Positions 17,146-25,848 of a stretch of DNA of 64,000 nt are shown here, one piece after another. Numbering within the stretch: position 1 is the stretch's first letter; each line of letters starts with the position of its first letter. Below the pieces are notes generated by a model that searched no databases, had not been told where the DNA came from, and saw only the letters and a program-made list of their open reading frames with translations. A program made the translations under genes and the position numbers. Location of the stretch: contig JADJOR010000005.1 of NCBI GenBank assembly GCA_016713665.1, positions 372,001 to 436,000 on the forward strand. Direction: 5' to 3'. Source of the stretch: Deltaproteobacteria bacterium (GTDB lineage: Bacteria; Myxococcota_A; UBA9160; UBA4427).

Positions 17146-17529
17146 CTAACCTTCGCTGCAGCTGCGCGCGAAGGAGAAACCGATCAGCGCGATGATCCAG
17201 AAGAGACTGCCGAAGGAGCGCAGCAGCGTGGCGCCGATGCCCGGCTGAGGCGGCGCGTCGCCCGGCCCCCCCGACTCGTCCGACTCGGCGTGGTCGCCGA
17301 GGGAGATCGGGGCCGGCGAGCTCGGCGCGGCGCTCCCCGGCGCCCCCGCTTCGATTCTTCCCGTGAACCCGGCGACGTCGAATCCCGCGCTCGAGGCGGA
17401 GGTCGGCCCGCCGCAGTGGACGCATCGGCGCGTCTCGACGGGAAACGACACGTCGCAGCGAGGGCAGCGGACCTCGTAGGGCGAGGCCGGGCCGCGCTTC
17501 CCGCGCCCGCCCATGGCTCCGCCGCCCAT
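17146..17529 (-). CDS. Zinc-ribbon protein with C-terminal membrane segment
   Basis: A 127-residue protein with a four-cysteine zinc ribbon near the N-terminus (RCPRCDVSFP, RRCVHCGG), a Pro/Ser/Gly-rich linker, and one hydrophobic segment at the C-terminus (LFWIIALIGFSFARSC) that should anchor it in the membrane. The ATG at 17529 overlaps the yqgE stop by one base (TGATG), a sign of coupled translation. Function is unknown; the family resembles poorly studied zinc-ribbon tail-anchored proteins. Confidence 0.7.
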   Translation of the reverse strand: MGGGAMGGRGKRGPASPYEVRCPRCDVSFPVETRRCVHCGGPTSASSAGFDVAGFTGRIEAGAPGSAAPSSPAPISLGDHAESDESGGPGDAPPQPGIGATLLRSFGSLFWIIALIGFSFARSCSEG

Positions 17530-18092
17530 CAATGGACGCCTGCGGTCGGGAAGAGCCGCGCCGGATCGATCTGCATGCGGCGCAGGACGCTCTCCCACAT
17601 CTCGTCCGGCGGGACGTCGAACACGATCTCCGGAGACATCGGGGCCACGACCCACGCCCCCTGCGCGAGCTCGGTCTCGAGCTGTCCGCGGCCCCAGCCC
17701 GAATAGCCGAGAAAGATCCGCAGATCCTGGGGCGGGCGCTCGGCGAGCTGTCGCAGGACGTCCATCGAGCCAGCGAAACAGAGCTCGCCCTCGAGGCGCG
17801 AGACGTGCTCCCCTTCGACGCGGGTATCGATGTCGTCCTGGAAAAGGAGCCAACCCGTATTCGTCTCGACCGGGCCGCCCCAGGCGACCTCGGCGGAGGC
17901 CTTCCCGTGCCAGTCGAACTCGAGGCTCTCACACAGCTCGCGCACGGTCAGGTCCACCTCGCGATTCAGCACGAGACCGAAGGTCGAGTCGGCGTCGTGG
18001 TGCACGACCAGCACGACGGTGCGGCGGAAGTTCGGATCTGCGAGCTGGGGCATCGCCACCAGCAACGACGAACAGAGCTCGGATTTCGGCAC
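17529..18092 (-). CDS. YqgE/AlgH family protein
   Basis: A 187-residue protein of the YqgE/AlgH family (UPF0301), matching the usual length when the GTG at 18092 is used. Family landmarks are LLVAMPQLADPNFRRTVVLV, FGLVLNREVDLTV, VAWGGPVETNTGWLLF, FLGYSGWGRGQLE and GAWVVAP. The biochemical role of this family is not settled. It heads the probable operon with the zinc-ribbon protein, GST and formaldehyde dehydrogenase. The open frame extends further upstream, but the added residues are Arg/Ala-rich and unlike the family. Confidence 0.9.
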   Translation of the reverse strand: MPKSELCSSLLVAMPQLADPNFRRTVVLVVHHDADSTFGLVLNREVDLTVRELCESLEFDWHGKASAEVAWGGPVETNTGWLLFQDDIDTRVEGEHVSRLEGELCFAGSMDVLRQLAERPPQDLRIFLGYSGWGRGQLETELAQGAWVVAPMSPEIVFDVPPDEMWESVLRRMQIDPARLFPTAGVH

Positions 18093-18304
18093 GCGAGTCA
18101 GCGTAGCAGCGGCTCGCGCGGGCGAGCCATGGCACGGCCCCGGCCGGAAACGGCAGGCCCGACGCAGCGTGCGCGCAGCCCGAGCGCAGGCGGGCGCACG
18201 CGCTCGGATCGGAGCATCGGCCGCTTCAGGGCGTCTGCGCGCAGGACGAAGATCGAATCGCACCCGCGCCGCAGCCTTCCTCTCGGCGCGCTTCGGAGAT
18301 CCCC

Positions 18305-19558
18305 ATGAAGTCGGTTTCCCCCGTGGCGACGATCGTCCTCGTGGACGACGGCGAGCTCGAAGACGTGGCCCGCGTCCTCGAGGCCGGCGGCCTCAGCTTC
18401 GAACGCTATCGCGGGGGCCAGATCCCCGACCGGCTCGAAGAGCCGCGCGATCTGCTGATCGTGACCGCCCGACGCCTCGAGCATGTCCTGGCGCCCCCGA
18501 AGCTCCCCGAGGCCGATCGGCGCGAAGGTCCCCTGCGGATCGCCGCCGTCTCCGACGACTCCCCCGCCCTCCGCAGACGCCTGCGCCGGCGGGGCATCCA
18601 GCTGCTCGTCCGCTTGCCGGCCCAGCGCGAGACCTGGCGCCTGCTGATCGCGCGCGCCCTCCACCAGGGCGACGAACGCCGCACCGACCCCCGCGTCACG
18701 CCGGACCTGCCCGTCGAAGCCGAGCTCCGGGAGGCGATGCTCGTCGACCTCTCGAATCGCGGCTGCCGGATCCAGACCCGCACCCCGCTGGCCGTCGGCG
18801 ACGCGGTCCGCTTCAGCATCCCGGCTGCCTCCCTGCCCGACGGCCGTTCTGAGCCCCTGCCGCTCTCCGGCCGGATCCGTCGGATCGCCCAGCTCGCGGG
18901 CTCGGATCGCCGGACCTGCGCCGTCGTCTTCGACGCCGATCTCCCGCGCACCACGCGCCAGCGTCTGACCAGCGCGATCAATCACTGGGCCTCCGGCGAT
19001 TCGGCGGCGCTTCTGCGGCCCGCCGTCGAGGGACCCGCGATCCCGGCCTGCCGGCTGCCCTCGCTGCCGGACCTGATGCTCGACGACGAGACCGACCCGC
19101 CGATCCGCGCCGGAAGCGACGTCGCGATCGAGCTCTCGACTCGGGTCGAGCCCCACGCAGCGGAGAGCCCCGAGACCTCGGAGACGAATCGCCGCGGGAG
19201 CCCCCGCGGCCTGTTCCCCGCCGTCGTCCGCGCGACCCACGAGGAGCGCCCGATCGCCGTCGTGGGACGCGATCTCTCGGCGCGCGGCATGCGGATCGAG
19301 CGCCATCCGGAGCTCGCCCTCGGCGATCGATTCCGGCTGGCCCTCCACGGTCCGACCCTCGCCCGCCCCCTCCTGCTCGACGCCACCGTCGTCCGCGACG
19401 ACGCGGATCAGGGCCTCGCGCTCGCCTTCCTCGGCGTCTCGCGGGAGACCGGGAACGCGCTCGAGAAGCTCGTCGCCTGCCTGCCCGACGTCGAGTCGCT
19501 GGAGGATGGCGAGCTCGCGGGGATGGGCTCGGTCCTCTCGGAGATCGTCCGCGACTGA
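18305..19558 (+). CDS. Protein with degenerate receiver-like and two PilZ-like domains
   Basis: A 417-residue cytoplasmic protein. The N-terminus (ATIVLVDDGELEDVARVL) looks like a receiver domain without a clear phospho-acceptor Asp. Two PilZ-like regions follow: one from about 125 (DERRTDPRVTPDLPVEAEL, then LVDLSNRGCRIQT) and one from about 300 (NRRGSPRGLFPAVV, then GRDLSARGMRIERHPELALGDRF). PilZ domains bind c-di-GMP through an RxxxR and a D/NxSxxG motif; DLSNRG and DLSARG match the second motif and the Arg pairs partly match the first. It may sense the c-di-GMP made or degraded by the GGDEF proteins in this window. Its target is unknown. Confidence 0.75.
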   Translation: MKSVSPVATIVLVDDGELEDVARVLEAGGLSFERYRGGQIPDRLEEPRDLLIVTARRLEHVLAPPKLPEADRREGPLRIAAVSDDSPALRRRLRRRGIQLLVRLPAQRETWRLLIARALHQGDERRTDPRVTPDLPVEAELREAMLVDLSNRGCRIQTRTPLAVGDAVRFSIPAASLPDGRSEPLPLSGRIRRIAQLAGSDRRTCAVVFDADLPRTTRQRLTSAINHWASGDSAALLRPAVEGPAIPACRLPSLPDLMLDDETDPPIRAGSDVAIELSTRVEPHAAESPETSETNRRGSPRGLFPAVVRATHEERPIAVVGRDLSARGMRIERHPELALGDRFRLALHGPTLARPLLLDATVVRDDADQGLALAFLGVSRETGNALEKLVACLPDVESLEDGELAGMGSVLSEIVRD

Positions 19559-19625
19559 GCGCGCGCGCTCGATTGGAATCCCCGCCCGCGGTTTGCGAAG
19601 ATGGGGCCAACCGAGGAGAAGCCCC

Positions 19626-20030
19626 GTGAGCGCTGCCAACAACCCGCTGGCCGACATCGCCGTCGACACCGAGAACCTCTACCGCGAAGAGACCTTCACG
19701 GACCTGAAGGTCGCCTCGATCCGGCGCCTGACCCCGATCAAGGCCGACGGCAGCGACGATTTTTCGCGCCCCGCGATCTTCGTCGGCGAGACGACCCTGA
19801 TGTCCTCGCGGGGCCCGCTCCCGATCAATTGCCCGATCGAGGCCGCGAATCTGCGCGAGGCCTTCGACGCGTTTCCGCAGGCGGTGCAGCAGGCCGTCGA
19901 GCGATTGATGGAAGAGGCGCGCGAGATCCAGCGCCAGGAAGCGAGCCGCATCGTCGTCCCGGGCCAGATGCCCGGCGGCGGCCTCGGCGGCCCCTTCGGC
20001 GGTGGGGGCGGCGGCCGGATCATCGGCTGA
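19626..20030 (+). CDS. Conserved-looking cytoplasmic protein of unknown function
   Basis: A 134-residue protein starting at a GTG with a good GAGGAG upstream. The body (NLYREETFTDLKVASIRRLTP, then IFVGETTLMSSRGPLPINCPI) is globular, followed by a helix rich in Glu/Gln (QAVQQAVERLMEEAREIQRQ) and a Gly-rich tail ending GGGGGGRIIG. No signal peptide or membrane segment is present. I do not recognise the family. It ends just before a pair of repeated hairpins shared with the convergent pilA gene. Confidence 0.65.
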   Translation: MSAANNPLADIAVDTENLYREETFTDLKVASIRRLTPIKADGSDDFSRPAIFVGETTLMSSRGPLPINCPIEAANLREAFDAFPQAVQQAVERLMEEAREIQRQEASRIVVPGQMPGGGLGGPFGGGGGGRIIG

Positions 20031-20052
20031 CGCGCACTGCGCCCGGCCTCAA

Positions 20053-20117
20053 ACAAGAGGGGCCGGGCATCGCTGCCCGGCCCGACACAAGAGGGGCCGG
20101 GCATCGCTGCCCGGCCC
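20053..20117. repeat. Two tandem hairpin repeats between convergent genes
   Basis: The 31-base unit ACAAGAGGGGCCGGGCATCG... occurs at 20053-20083 and again, identical, at 20087-20117, a 34-base period. Each unit folds into a perfect 10-pair stem (GGGCCGGGCA with TGCCCGGCCC) with a TCGC loop. They sit between the plus-strand gene ending at 20030 and pilA ending at 20145 and could act as a bidirectional terminator. Confidence 0.8.
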
Positions 20118-20144
20118 CCGTCGTTTCGACTTCCGTCCCGAGGA

Positions 20145-20697
20145 CTAGAAGATCGACTGGCCGTGCGTGCCGAGGCAGGGGCCGACCGGTCGACGCTGGG
20201 TTGCCGACGATGCCGTTGGCGGTGCAGATGCCCATCGAGGCCGGCGCGATACCGACCTGCGTGCCGGTGACCGGCTTCACGTAGCCCCAGACCTGGTTGA
20301 TGTTGTCGCCGTCGATGTCCGCCTGGGCCGTGATCGTGTACGCGCTGGGCGTAGCCGACGCGTAGTTGACCTCGTACTGGAAGAACACCATGCCCTCGGG
20401 CGACCAGCCGAGCGTGTTGAACCCGCCGTTGTCGGCGAAGCGGATCTTCGTCGGGCCCGGATCGGCCATCGTCGGGCTCGCGACGCCGGCGACGTACGTC
20501 CCGAACTCCGCGAGGTAGGACTCCTCGGCCGTGCGGATCGCCGCGATGTTCACCTTGCCTTCCGAGCTCTTGGACTTGAGCTGGAAGCGAAGGAAGTTGG
20601 GGATCGCGATCGCGGCGAGAATGCCGATGATGGCGACCACGATCATGAGCTCGATGAGGGTGAAGCCCTTCTTGGCTTTGCGAATGAGATTGCTCAT
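20145..20697 (-). CDS. pilA: Type IV pilin PilA, frameshifted near the 3' end as sequenced
   Basis: The major pilin subunit of type IV pili. The leader MSNLIRKAKKG is cleaved before the Phe of GFTLIELMIVVAIIGILAAI, the classic N-methylation and assembly helix. The rest is a globular domain of about 160 residues. The start at 20697 has AAGGA 13-17 bases upstream. At 20186-20187 one surplus G breaks the frame. If it is removed, the protein ends in VGPCLGTHGQSIF and stops at 20145, the usual ending of delta-type pilins with a C-terminal disulfide. As sequenced, the frame instead runs to 20020 with an implausible tail. No other pilus gene is nearby. Confidence 0.9.
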
Positions 20698-20822
20698 TAG
20701 TTGGGTCTTTCCTTGATGCTTTGTTAGGTCACTCGAGTGATCGAGTTCCTGCCCCGTGCAGGAGTGGCTGCGGGTCTCGAGTTCCCAACCAGGAGGGCAC
20801 TCGTTCCGCCGGACCCGACGAG

Positions 20823-20838
20823 AGCAACCATCGTGCCA
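20823..20838 (-). promoter_or_regulatory. Sigma-54 promoter of pilA
   Basis: TGGCACGATGGTTGCT on the minus strand matches the sigma-54 consensus TGGCACGNNNNTTGCW at every defined position. Transcription would start near 20811, giving a leader of about 115 bases before the pilA ATG at 20697. In several proteobacteria pilA is driven by sigma-54 with the PilS/PilR pair; those genes are not in this window. Confidence 0.9.
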
Positions 20839-20839
20839 G

Positions 20840-21110
20840 CTCTCGCGTCGCATCGGGCCGAACCGATCCAGGACCGGCAGGTCCGCAGACCAGGTGCTTG
20901 GTCGGCCAGCCGGATCGCTCGCTTCAGCGTTTTGACGGATTTCGCAGACGGGGCTTTCGGCGCGAGCGTACGAACGCCGAACACACCGGAAAGTGACGCA
21001 GCAGGGCAGCGCGAGCGACGAAATTCGTCACGTCCGATCCGCCGCGACGCGATCCGGAAAGCCCGAGCGGATCGCCGGACAGGCAGTCCGCCGGCAACCA
21101 ACCGGCAACT
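20840..21110. other. Upstream region of pilA
   Basis: About 270 bases between the pilA promoter and the small zinc-protein gene. It should hold the activator sites for the sigma-54 promoter. The one symmetric element I see is GACGAAATTCGTC at 21015-21027, about 190 bases upstream of the promoter. No gene is evident. Confidence 0.4.
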
Positions 21111-21422
21111 TCAGCGCTCGCCGCCCTCGTCGCCGTCGTCCGGCTCGACGGCGGGCGGGCGGCTCCGGCGCGTGGACTCGACCGGCGCAGGGGGCAGTGG
21201 ACGTCGGGCAAAGGGATCGTGGGGCAGGTCGACCGTGCACGGATGGGGCGAGCGTTGATGGGCATCCCAGCGGACGCCGCACTCGGAGCAGACGAGGCCC
21301 GGACCGAAGCGGTGTCCCGAGGCGCCCGGACGGTCGGCGGGGTCGGGCCGCGGCGCCGGCACCGCCGGCACCGCCCGCCGGCCGCTTGCCTCCGCCCCCG
21401 CTTCCCCCGCGTCCGTGGTCAC
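21111..21422 (-). CDS. Small cysteine-containing protein of unknown function
   Basis: A 103-residue protein beginning at a GTG with GGGAGG ten bases upstream. The centre (GPGLVCSECGVRWDAHQRSPHPC) has three cysteines and two histidines that could bind zinc. Both ends are disordered: an Ala/Pro/Arg-rich N-terminus and an acidic/basic C-terminus. It follows the penicillin-binding protein gene on the same strand with a gap of about 140 bases. I do not recognise a family; the good ribosome binding site is the main support. Confidence 0.45.
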   Translation of the reverse strand: MTTDAGEAGAEASGRRAVPAVPAPRPDPADRPGASGHRFGPGLVCSECGVRWDAHQRSPHPCTVDLPHDPFARRPLPPAPVESTRRSRPPAVEPDDGDEGGER

Positions 21423-21565
21423 CCATCCGACCGGCCTCCCGAGCCCGCCCGGAAGCGAGGCCGGCAGTATACCCGCGTCGGATCGAATCCCTTCACGGCG
21501 CGAGCGCGGGCTGCTCAGTCGAGCCTGGCGGGATCGGCGCTCTGTCGGGCCGGTTGGCCCGACTC

Positions 21566-23317
21566 TCAGCGGGAGGCGTGGTCGAGATCCGAGACGAGGA
21601 CGGGGCCGTGTCGGGATGCGTCGGGCGCGGTGAAGCGCAGCGCGAGCTCGGGTCGACACGAAGAACGTTCGCAGAAGACCTCGCGCAGGATGTTCGCCGC
21701 CAGCTCCGAAGAGCGCGCCCACCAGAGATGGCCGTGGACCTGCATCACGACGACGCCGATCCTGGGATCGTTCGCCGGGGCGACACCGAAGAACCACTCG
21801 TAGCGGCCGCTCGGATTGCTGCCGTTCAGGTTGCCCGTCTTGCCCGCGACCTCGATCGAGCCGAGCACCGGCACACCGCGCCGCGTGCGGAACGCGCGGC
21901 GCGCGGTCCCGCGCTTCGTGGTCGCCACCATCAGCTCCCGCAGATTCTCCGCGGTCCGCGGGCTCACGACCCGCCGCGGAATCTCGGGCCGCGGCATCGG
22001 GATCGTGCGCTCCTCGGCGTCGACGACGCGATCGATCCAACGCGGCGCGGCGAAGCGCCCGTCGGCGAGCACGGTCGCGAGGCTCGCCACGTGGAGCGGG
22101 GTCACGCGGACGCCGTCGAGCCCGCTCCCGAGCTGTCCGAGATCGAAGCGCGTGGCCGCCGGATCGACGCGCCCCGCGGAATGCCCCATCGCCGGAACAC
22201 CGCTCCAGCCGAACAGGTCGAGCATCCGCCGCAGCCGGGGCTCCCCGAGACCATGGATCGCCCACTGCGAAAAACATTGATTGTTCGACGACGCGAGCGC
22301 GTCCTCGAGCGATGCGTGATTGCCACGCGTCGGACGATCGAGGCGGCGCTGGCTCAAGCGGTACTTGTTGCCTTCGTACAGGCAATCCCAGGCGTTCGGA
22401 TCGGCTCGCCGCTCGAGCATCGCCGCGGCGGTCACGACCTTCACGATCGAAGCCGCGGGATAGGCCCGCTCGACGGGCAGGACGTTCGCGTCCGTCGTCG
22501 CGTAGGCGAGCAGCCGGCCCGTCTTCGGATCGATCACGATCGCGATGCCCCGCTCGACGCGCCCGTGGCGCAGGATCTCGAAGACGCTCGACGTGAGCGC
22601 TTCGTCGAGGCTGTACTCGACGCGCACGCGCCCCGCGGCGGGCCCGCCGGAGGCCGACCCGGCCGGGCCGGGCGCGCCACCGGGCAGCCCGAGCGCCCGG
22701 GCATCGACCCACTCGACGAGACGCGGCCGGCCCGACGCGCCGCCGCGCGCGCCACCGGGCGAAGCGAGCAGCGCCGAGGGATCGTCGGTGAGGCTGGCGC
22801 TGGCGGGCGCCGCGGCGTCTGCCGAGAACGTGCGGCCCCGGACACGTGCCTGCTCGAAGCGGGCGCGGCTCGTCGGCGGCGCCACGGTGCGGAGACCGGC
22901 GGTCGCCGACGGGGCGGCCGAGGTGGGTCCAGGCGTGCCGGGCGACGGCGGCGACGACGACGAAGCCGGATCGGGCTCGAGCGCGAGCGCTGCCGGGGAA
23001 GCCGGGACGGACGGTCGGCGACGCGGCTCGTCCGGATCGACGGGGATCGCGTCGCGCTCGGGCGCGGCAAAGGCGCCGAGCGACGGGGCCGCCGGCCAGC
23101 GCGGCGGCGCCGAGACCGCTCGGGTCGCCGGATCCGGCGGCGCGGCGGACTGCGGTGCGGCGGCAACGGACGGCATTTCCGGATGGCGGCTCGCCTGGCT
23201 GGCCCAGCCGAGGGCGAGCATGCCGGTCACGGTGGTCGCCACCACGGCCTTGCCGAGGGCGGTCAGGCGCGAGGGCCGGCGGCGGTAGCGATTGCGTCGC
23301 GGTCGGGAATAGAGCAT
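21566..23317 (-). CDS. Penicillin-binding protein, transpeptidase domain
   Basis: A 583-residue membrane-anchored peptidoglycan transpeptidase. After a short basic N-terminus (RPRRNRYRRRPSRL) comes one membrane segment (ALGKAVVATTVTGMLALGW), a long Pro/Ala-rich linker, and a C-terminal penicillin-binding domain. The active-site Ser is in ASIVKVV, the SxN motif in SSNNQ and the KTG motif in AGKTGNLNG. There is no transglycosylase or dimerisation domain of usual length, so it is a compact class B-like or D,D-peptidase-like enzyme. The ATG at 23317 puts the basic cluster at the N-terminus; a GTG at 23341 is also possible. A role in crosslinking or remodelling the cell wall is inferred. Confidence 0.88.
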   Translation of the reverse strand: MLYSRPRRNRYRRRPSRLTALGKAVVATTVTGMLALGWASQASRHPEMPSVAAAPQSAAPPDPATRAVSAPPRWPAAPSLGAFAAPERDAIPVDPDEPRRRPSVPASPAALALEPDPASSSSPPSPGTPGPTSAAPSATAGLRTVAPPTSRARFEQARVRGRTFSADAAAPASASLTDDPSALLASPGGARGGASGRPRLVEWVDARALGLPGGAPGPAGSASGGPAAGRVRVEYSLDEALTSSVFEILRHGRVERGIAIVIDPKTGRLLAYATTDANVLPVERAYPAASIVKVVTAAAMLERRADPNAWDCLYEGNKYRLSQRRLDRPTRGNHASLEDALASSNNQCFSQWAIHGLGEPRLRRMLDLFGWSGVPAMGHSAGRVDPAATRFDLGQLGSGLDGVRVTPLHVASLATVLADGRFAAPRWIDRVVDAEERTIPMPRPEIPRRVVSPRTAENLRELMVATTKRGTARRAFRTRRGVPVLGSIEVAGKTGNLNGSNPSGRYEWFFGVAPANDPRIGVVVMQVHGHLWWARSSELAANILREVFCERSSCRPELALRFTAPDASRHGPVLVSDLDHASR

Positions 23318-23455
23318 CAGACCAGGGCTCTCCGCGGACACCGCGCCCCGCTGGAAGTCCTCCAGACCTCCCCGGATCGACCCGGGTCGGGTCGGTGCGA
23401 CGTCCCCATCACTGCCTGCTCCATCGACGGACGGCGGCTCGGACTCGAGTGCAAC

Positions 23456-24013
23456 TTAGAGGGCAACGACCGACCTGATTTCGGGAATCTCGTCCTTCAG
23501 ACGGGCTTCGATCCCCAGCTTGAGGGTGACGGAGGAGCTCGGACAGCCCGCACAGGCGCCCTGCAACACCACCTCGACGATTCCATCGTGGTATCCCGCG
23601 AAACGGATCTCGCCCCCGTCCTGCTCGACGTAGGGGCGGACATCGCGCTCGAGGATCAATCGGATCTTTGCCACGACTTCGTCGTCTTCCGCTGTGGCCG
23701 GCGGCACGAAAGCCGGTCCGAACGCGGGCTGCCCGCCCGCGGCCCAGGCCTTGATCGCCGCGACGATCGGCGCCGCGAGCGCCGTCCACTCCGCGCTCTC
23801 CTGCTTCGTGACGGTCACGAAGTTCGGCCCGAGCAGGACGCCGGTGACGCCGTCGAGGGCAACGATCGGCGCCGCGAGCGGCGACACCGCCGCCTCGACC
23901 CCCTTCGCGAAGGAAGCCGATGCCACGACGTCGGCCACCGACTGCCCGAGCACCCATTTGATGCTGTTCGGGTTCGGCGTCCGTTCCGCGTGCATGCGAA
24001 AGCCGAGATCCAT
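23456..24013 (-). CDS. Nfu-type iron-sulfur cluster scaffold protein
   Basis: A 185-residue protein with an N-terminal Nfu domain (MHAERTPNPNSIKWVLG) and a C-terminal NifU-like domain with the cluster-binding CxxC in GACAGCPSSSVTLKLGIE. Such proteins carry 4Fe-4S clusters to target enzymes such as aconitase or radical SAM proteins. The ATG at 24013 has GAGGGG about ten bases upstream. It stands alone rather than in an isc or suf cluster. The middle (GQPAFGPAFVPPATAEDD) is a flexible linker of normal type. Confidence 0.9.
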   Translation of the reverse strand: MDLGFRMHAERTPNPNSIKWVLGQSVADVVASASFAKGVEAAVSPLAAPIVALDGVTGVLLGPNFVTVTKQESAEWTALAAPIVAAIKAWAAGGQPAFGPAFVPPATAEDDEVVAKIRLILERDVRPYVEQDGGEIRFAGYHDGIVEVVLQGACAGCPSSSVTLKLGIEARLKDEIPEIRSVVAL

Positions 24014-24230
24014 GCGAGACGACCCCTCGACGGGATTGGGTGACGGTCGAAGGCGACCGGTTCCGATCCGAGTCCGAGCGACACGATCCGGTCCGGCTCT
24101 CCACCTGACTTGCTTTCGGCAAGCCACCTGCCTTGCTTTCGGCAGTTGGGAGAGCGGACGCAACGATGCTGATTTGGGGGTTGGGTCAGATTAGAGCGAA
24201 AGCCGCCCGAGGCCAAGCGCCGAGCGCGAA

Positions 24231-25139
24231 TCAGTCGTCGATCGGATCGCGCGCGCAGGAACGGACGACGACCTGCGGTCCCGTCGCCGCCGTCACGCCG
24301 CGCAGCGCGGCGATCCGCGCGAACAGATCGTGGACGTCGGGATGCAGCTCGTCGCGCCGCATGGCCCGCGCGATCTCGCCCGCGCGCAGCTCGACCCCGA
24401 GCGATTCGCAGAGCGCGCCTCCGGCGCCGAGCATGCGCTTCGCGTGGGGCCCGACGCGGCGCCCGGCGCCTTCCGGCGCGCGATCGACGGCCTCCGCACG
24501 CCCTTCGATCCAGGCGGTGAGGGTGCGATCATCGGGCGCGTGGGGGACGACACGGCGGATGGCGGCCGGGACGAGCAGGTAGCTCTCGATGTGACGGAGC
24601 GACCAGACGAAGAGCTCGAGCCCGGGCTCGAGCAGGTCGTCCCGGACGGAGCGGTCGGGATGCTCGTCGCGATCGAGCACGACGAGGCCCGAGTAGCCGG
24701 CCGGTTGACCGCCCCGCCTTCGGAAATCGTCGACCGCGCGGGCGGGCTGTCGGCCGCCGAGGATCACCGTGCTGCTTTCGAGGGTTCGCCCGAAGACGGG
24801 GCCGACGTGGCGCGCCCAGCCGGCCAGGATCTCGCGATCCCGCGCACCTTCGACGTAGAGAACGAATCGCTCGAGGCGCGATGCATCGGATCGGCCCGGG
24901 TCGGACGAGCCGGCCGTTCCCGCAGGCGAGCGACCGCCTTCGCGTGCGGCCTTGCGTCCCGCTGGATCGCCCGGGATACGGCGCTTTGGATCTCTGCGGA
25001 ACACGCGCGGGCCTCGAATCGCAGGGCCGGGGGGTGGCCGACGCGGAACGTAGTCCGTCACCACGGCGCTGTCATCCGAGGCGCGCCCCCGGCGCCAGCG
25101 ATCCGGACATCGTGCCCGTGCGTGCGCCCCGACAAACAT
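24231..25139 (-). CDS. TOPRIM-like domain protein (OLD-nuclease type)
   Basis: A protein of up to 302 residues. The first 85 residues are Arg/Pro-rich and the true start may be internal. The rest looks like a lone TOPRIM fold of the OLD-nuclease/DUF4435 type: LYVEGARDREIL (motif Glu), VVLDRDEHPD (DxD) and SLRHIESYLLVP. The C-terminus has no recognisable domain and there is no ATPase domain, unlike full OLD proteins. It may be a nuclease or an RNA/DNA-cleaving stress or defence factor. It is divergent from the response regulator with 60 bases between them. Confidence 0.6.
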   Translation of the reverse strand: MFVGAHARARCPDRWRRGRASDDSAVVTDYVPRRPPPGPAIRGPRVFRRDPKRRIPGDPAGRKAAREGGRSPAGTAGSSDPGRSDASRLERFVLYVEGARDREILAGWARHVGPVFGRTLESSTVILGGRQPARAVDDFRRRGGQPAGYSGLVVLDRDEHPDRSVRDDLLEPGLELFVWSLRHIESYLLVPAAIRRVVPHAPDDRTLTAWIEGRAEAVDRAPEGAGRRVGPHAKRMLGAGGALCESLGVELRAGEIARAMRRDELHPDVHDLFARIAALRGVTAATGPQVVVRSCARDPIDD

Positions 25140-25198
25140 CGCACGGGCGCGAGCGGCGCCGATTTGATGCGACCGGGCGCGGCCGTTAGAGTGCGCGA

Positions 25199-25840
25199 AT
25201 GATCTCGATCGTGATTGCAGACGACCACGGCATCGTGCGGGAGGGCCTGCGCCGCCTGCTCGAGACCGAGCCCGACTTCAAGGTCGCGGGCGAGGCCGCG
25301 GACGGACGCGAGGTGCTCGAGCGCGTCGAGTCGCTCGCGCCCGACGTGGTCGTCCTCGACATCACGATGCCGCGCCTCGGCGGGCTCGAGACGCTCGAGC
25401 GGCTGCGTGCCGAGCATCCGAAGACGAAGGTCATCCTGCTCTCGGTCCACGGCGACCCCGCCTTCATCCAGAGCGCGATCGCCCTCGGCGCCGACGGCTA
25501 CATCCTGAAGAACGGACGCGTCGCGGAGATCGTGACGGCGATCCGCGAGACGATCCAGGGCGGCAGCTATTTCAGTCCGGCGGTGGCCCGGGAGATCGTC
25601 GAGCGCCTGCGCTCGCCGCGCCCGGACGGCGACGATCCCTTCACGCTGCTCTCGGGCCGCGAACGCGAGATCCTCCATCTCATCGCCGAAGGCCTCTCCG
25701 CGAAGGAGGTCGCGGTCCAGCTCGACGTCAGCACGAAGACCGTCGAGGCCCATCGCACGAGCCTGATGCGCAAGCTCGGTGTGCGCAAGGCGACCGAGCT
25801 CGTGCGTTATGCGCTGCGCCACGGCCTGATCGAGCCCTGA
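25199..25840 (+). CDS. NarL/FixJ-family response regulator
   Basis: A 213-residue two-domain regulator. The receiver has the acidic pocket (IADDHG), the phospho-acceptor Asp in VVLDITMPRLGG, Ser in LLSVHGD and Lys in YILKNG. A LuxR-type DNA-binding domain follows (LSGREREILHLIAEGLSAKEV, then VSTKTVEAHRTSLMRKLG). No histidine kinase is adjacent, so it is an orphan regulator here; the kinase at 61010-63580 is far away and of a different type. It ends eight bases from the convergent methyltransferase gene. Confidence 0.93.
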   Translation: MISIVIADDHGIVREGLRRLLETEPDFKVAGEAADGREVLERVESLAPDVVVLDITMPRLGGLETLERLRAEHPKTKVILLSVHGDPAFIQSAIALGADGYILKNGRVAEIVTAIRETIQGGSYFSPAVAREIVERLRSPRPDGDDPFTLLSGREREILHLIAEGLSAKEVAVQLDVSTKTVEAHRTSLMRKLGVRKATELVRYALRHGLIEP

Positions 25841-25848
25841 GCGACTCC

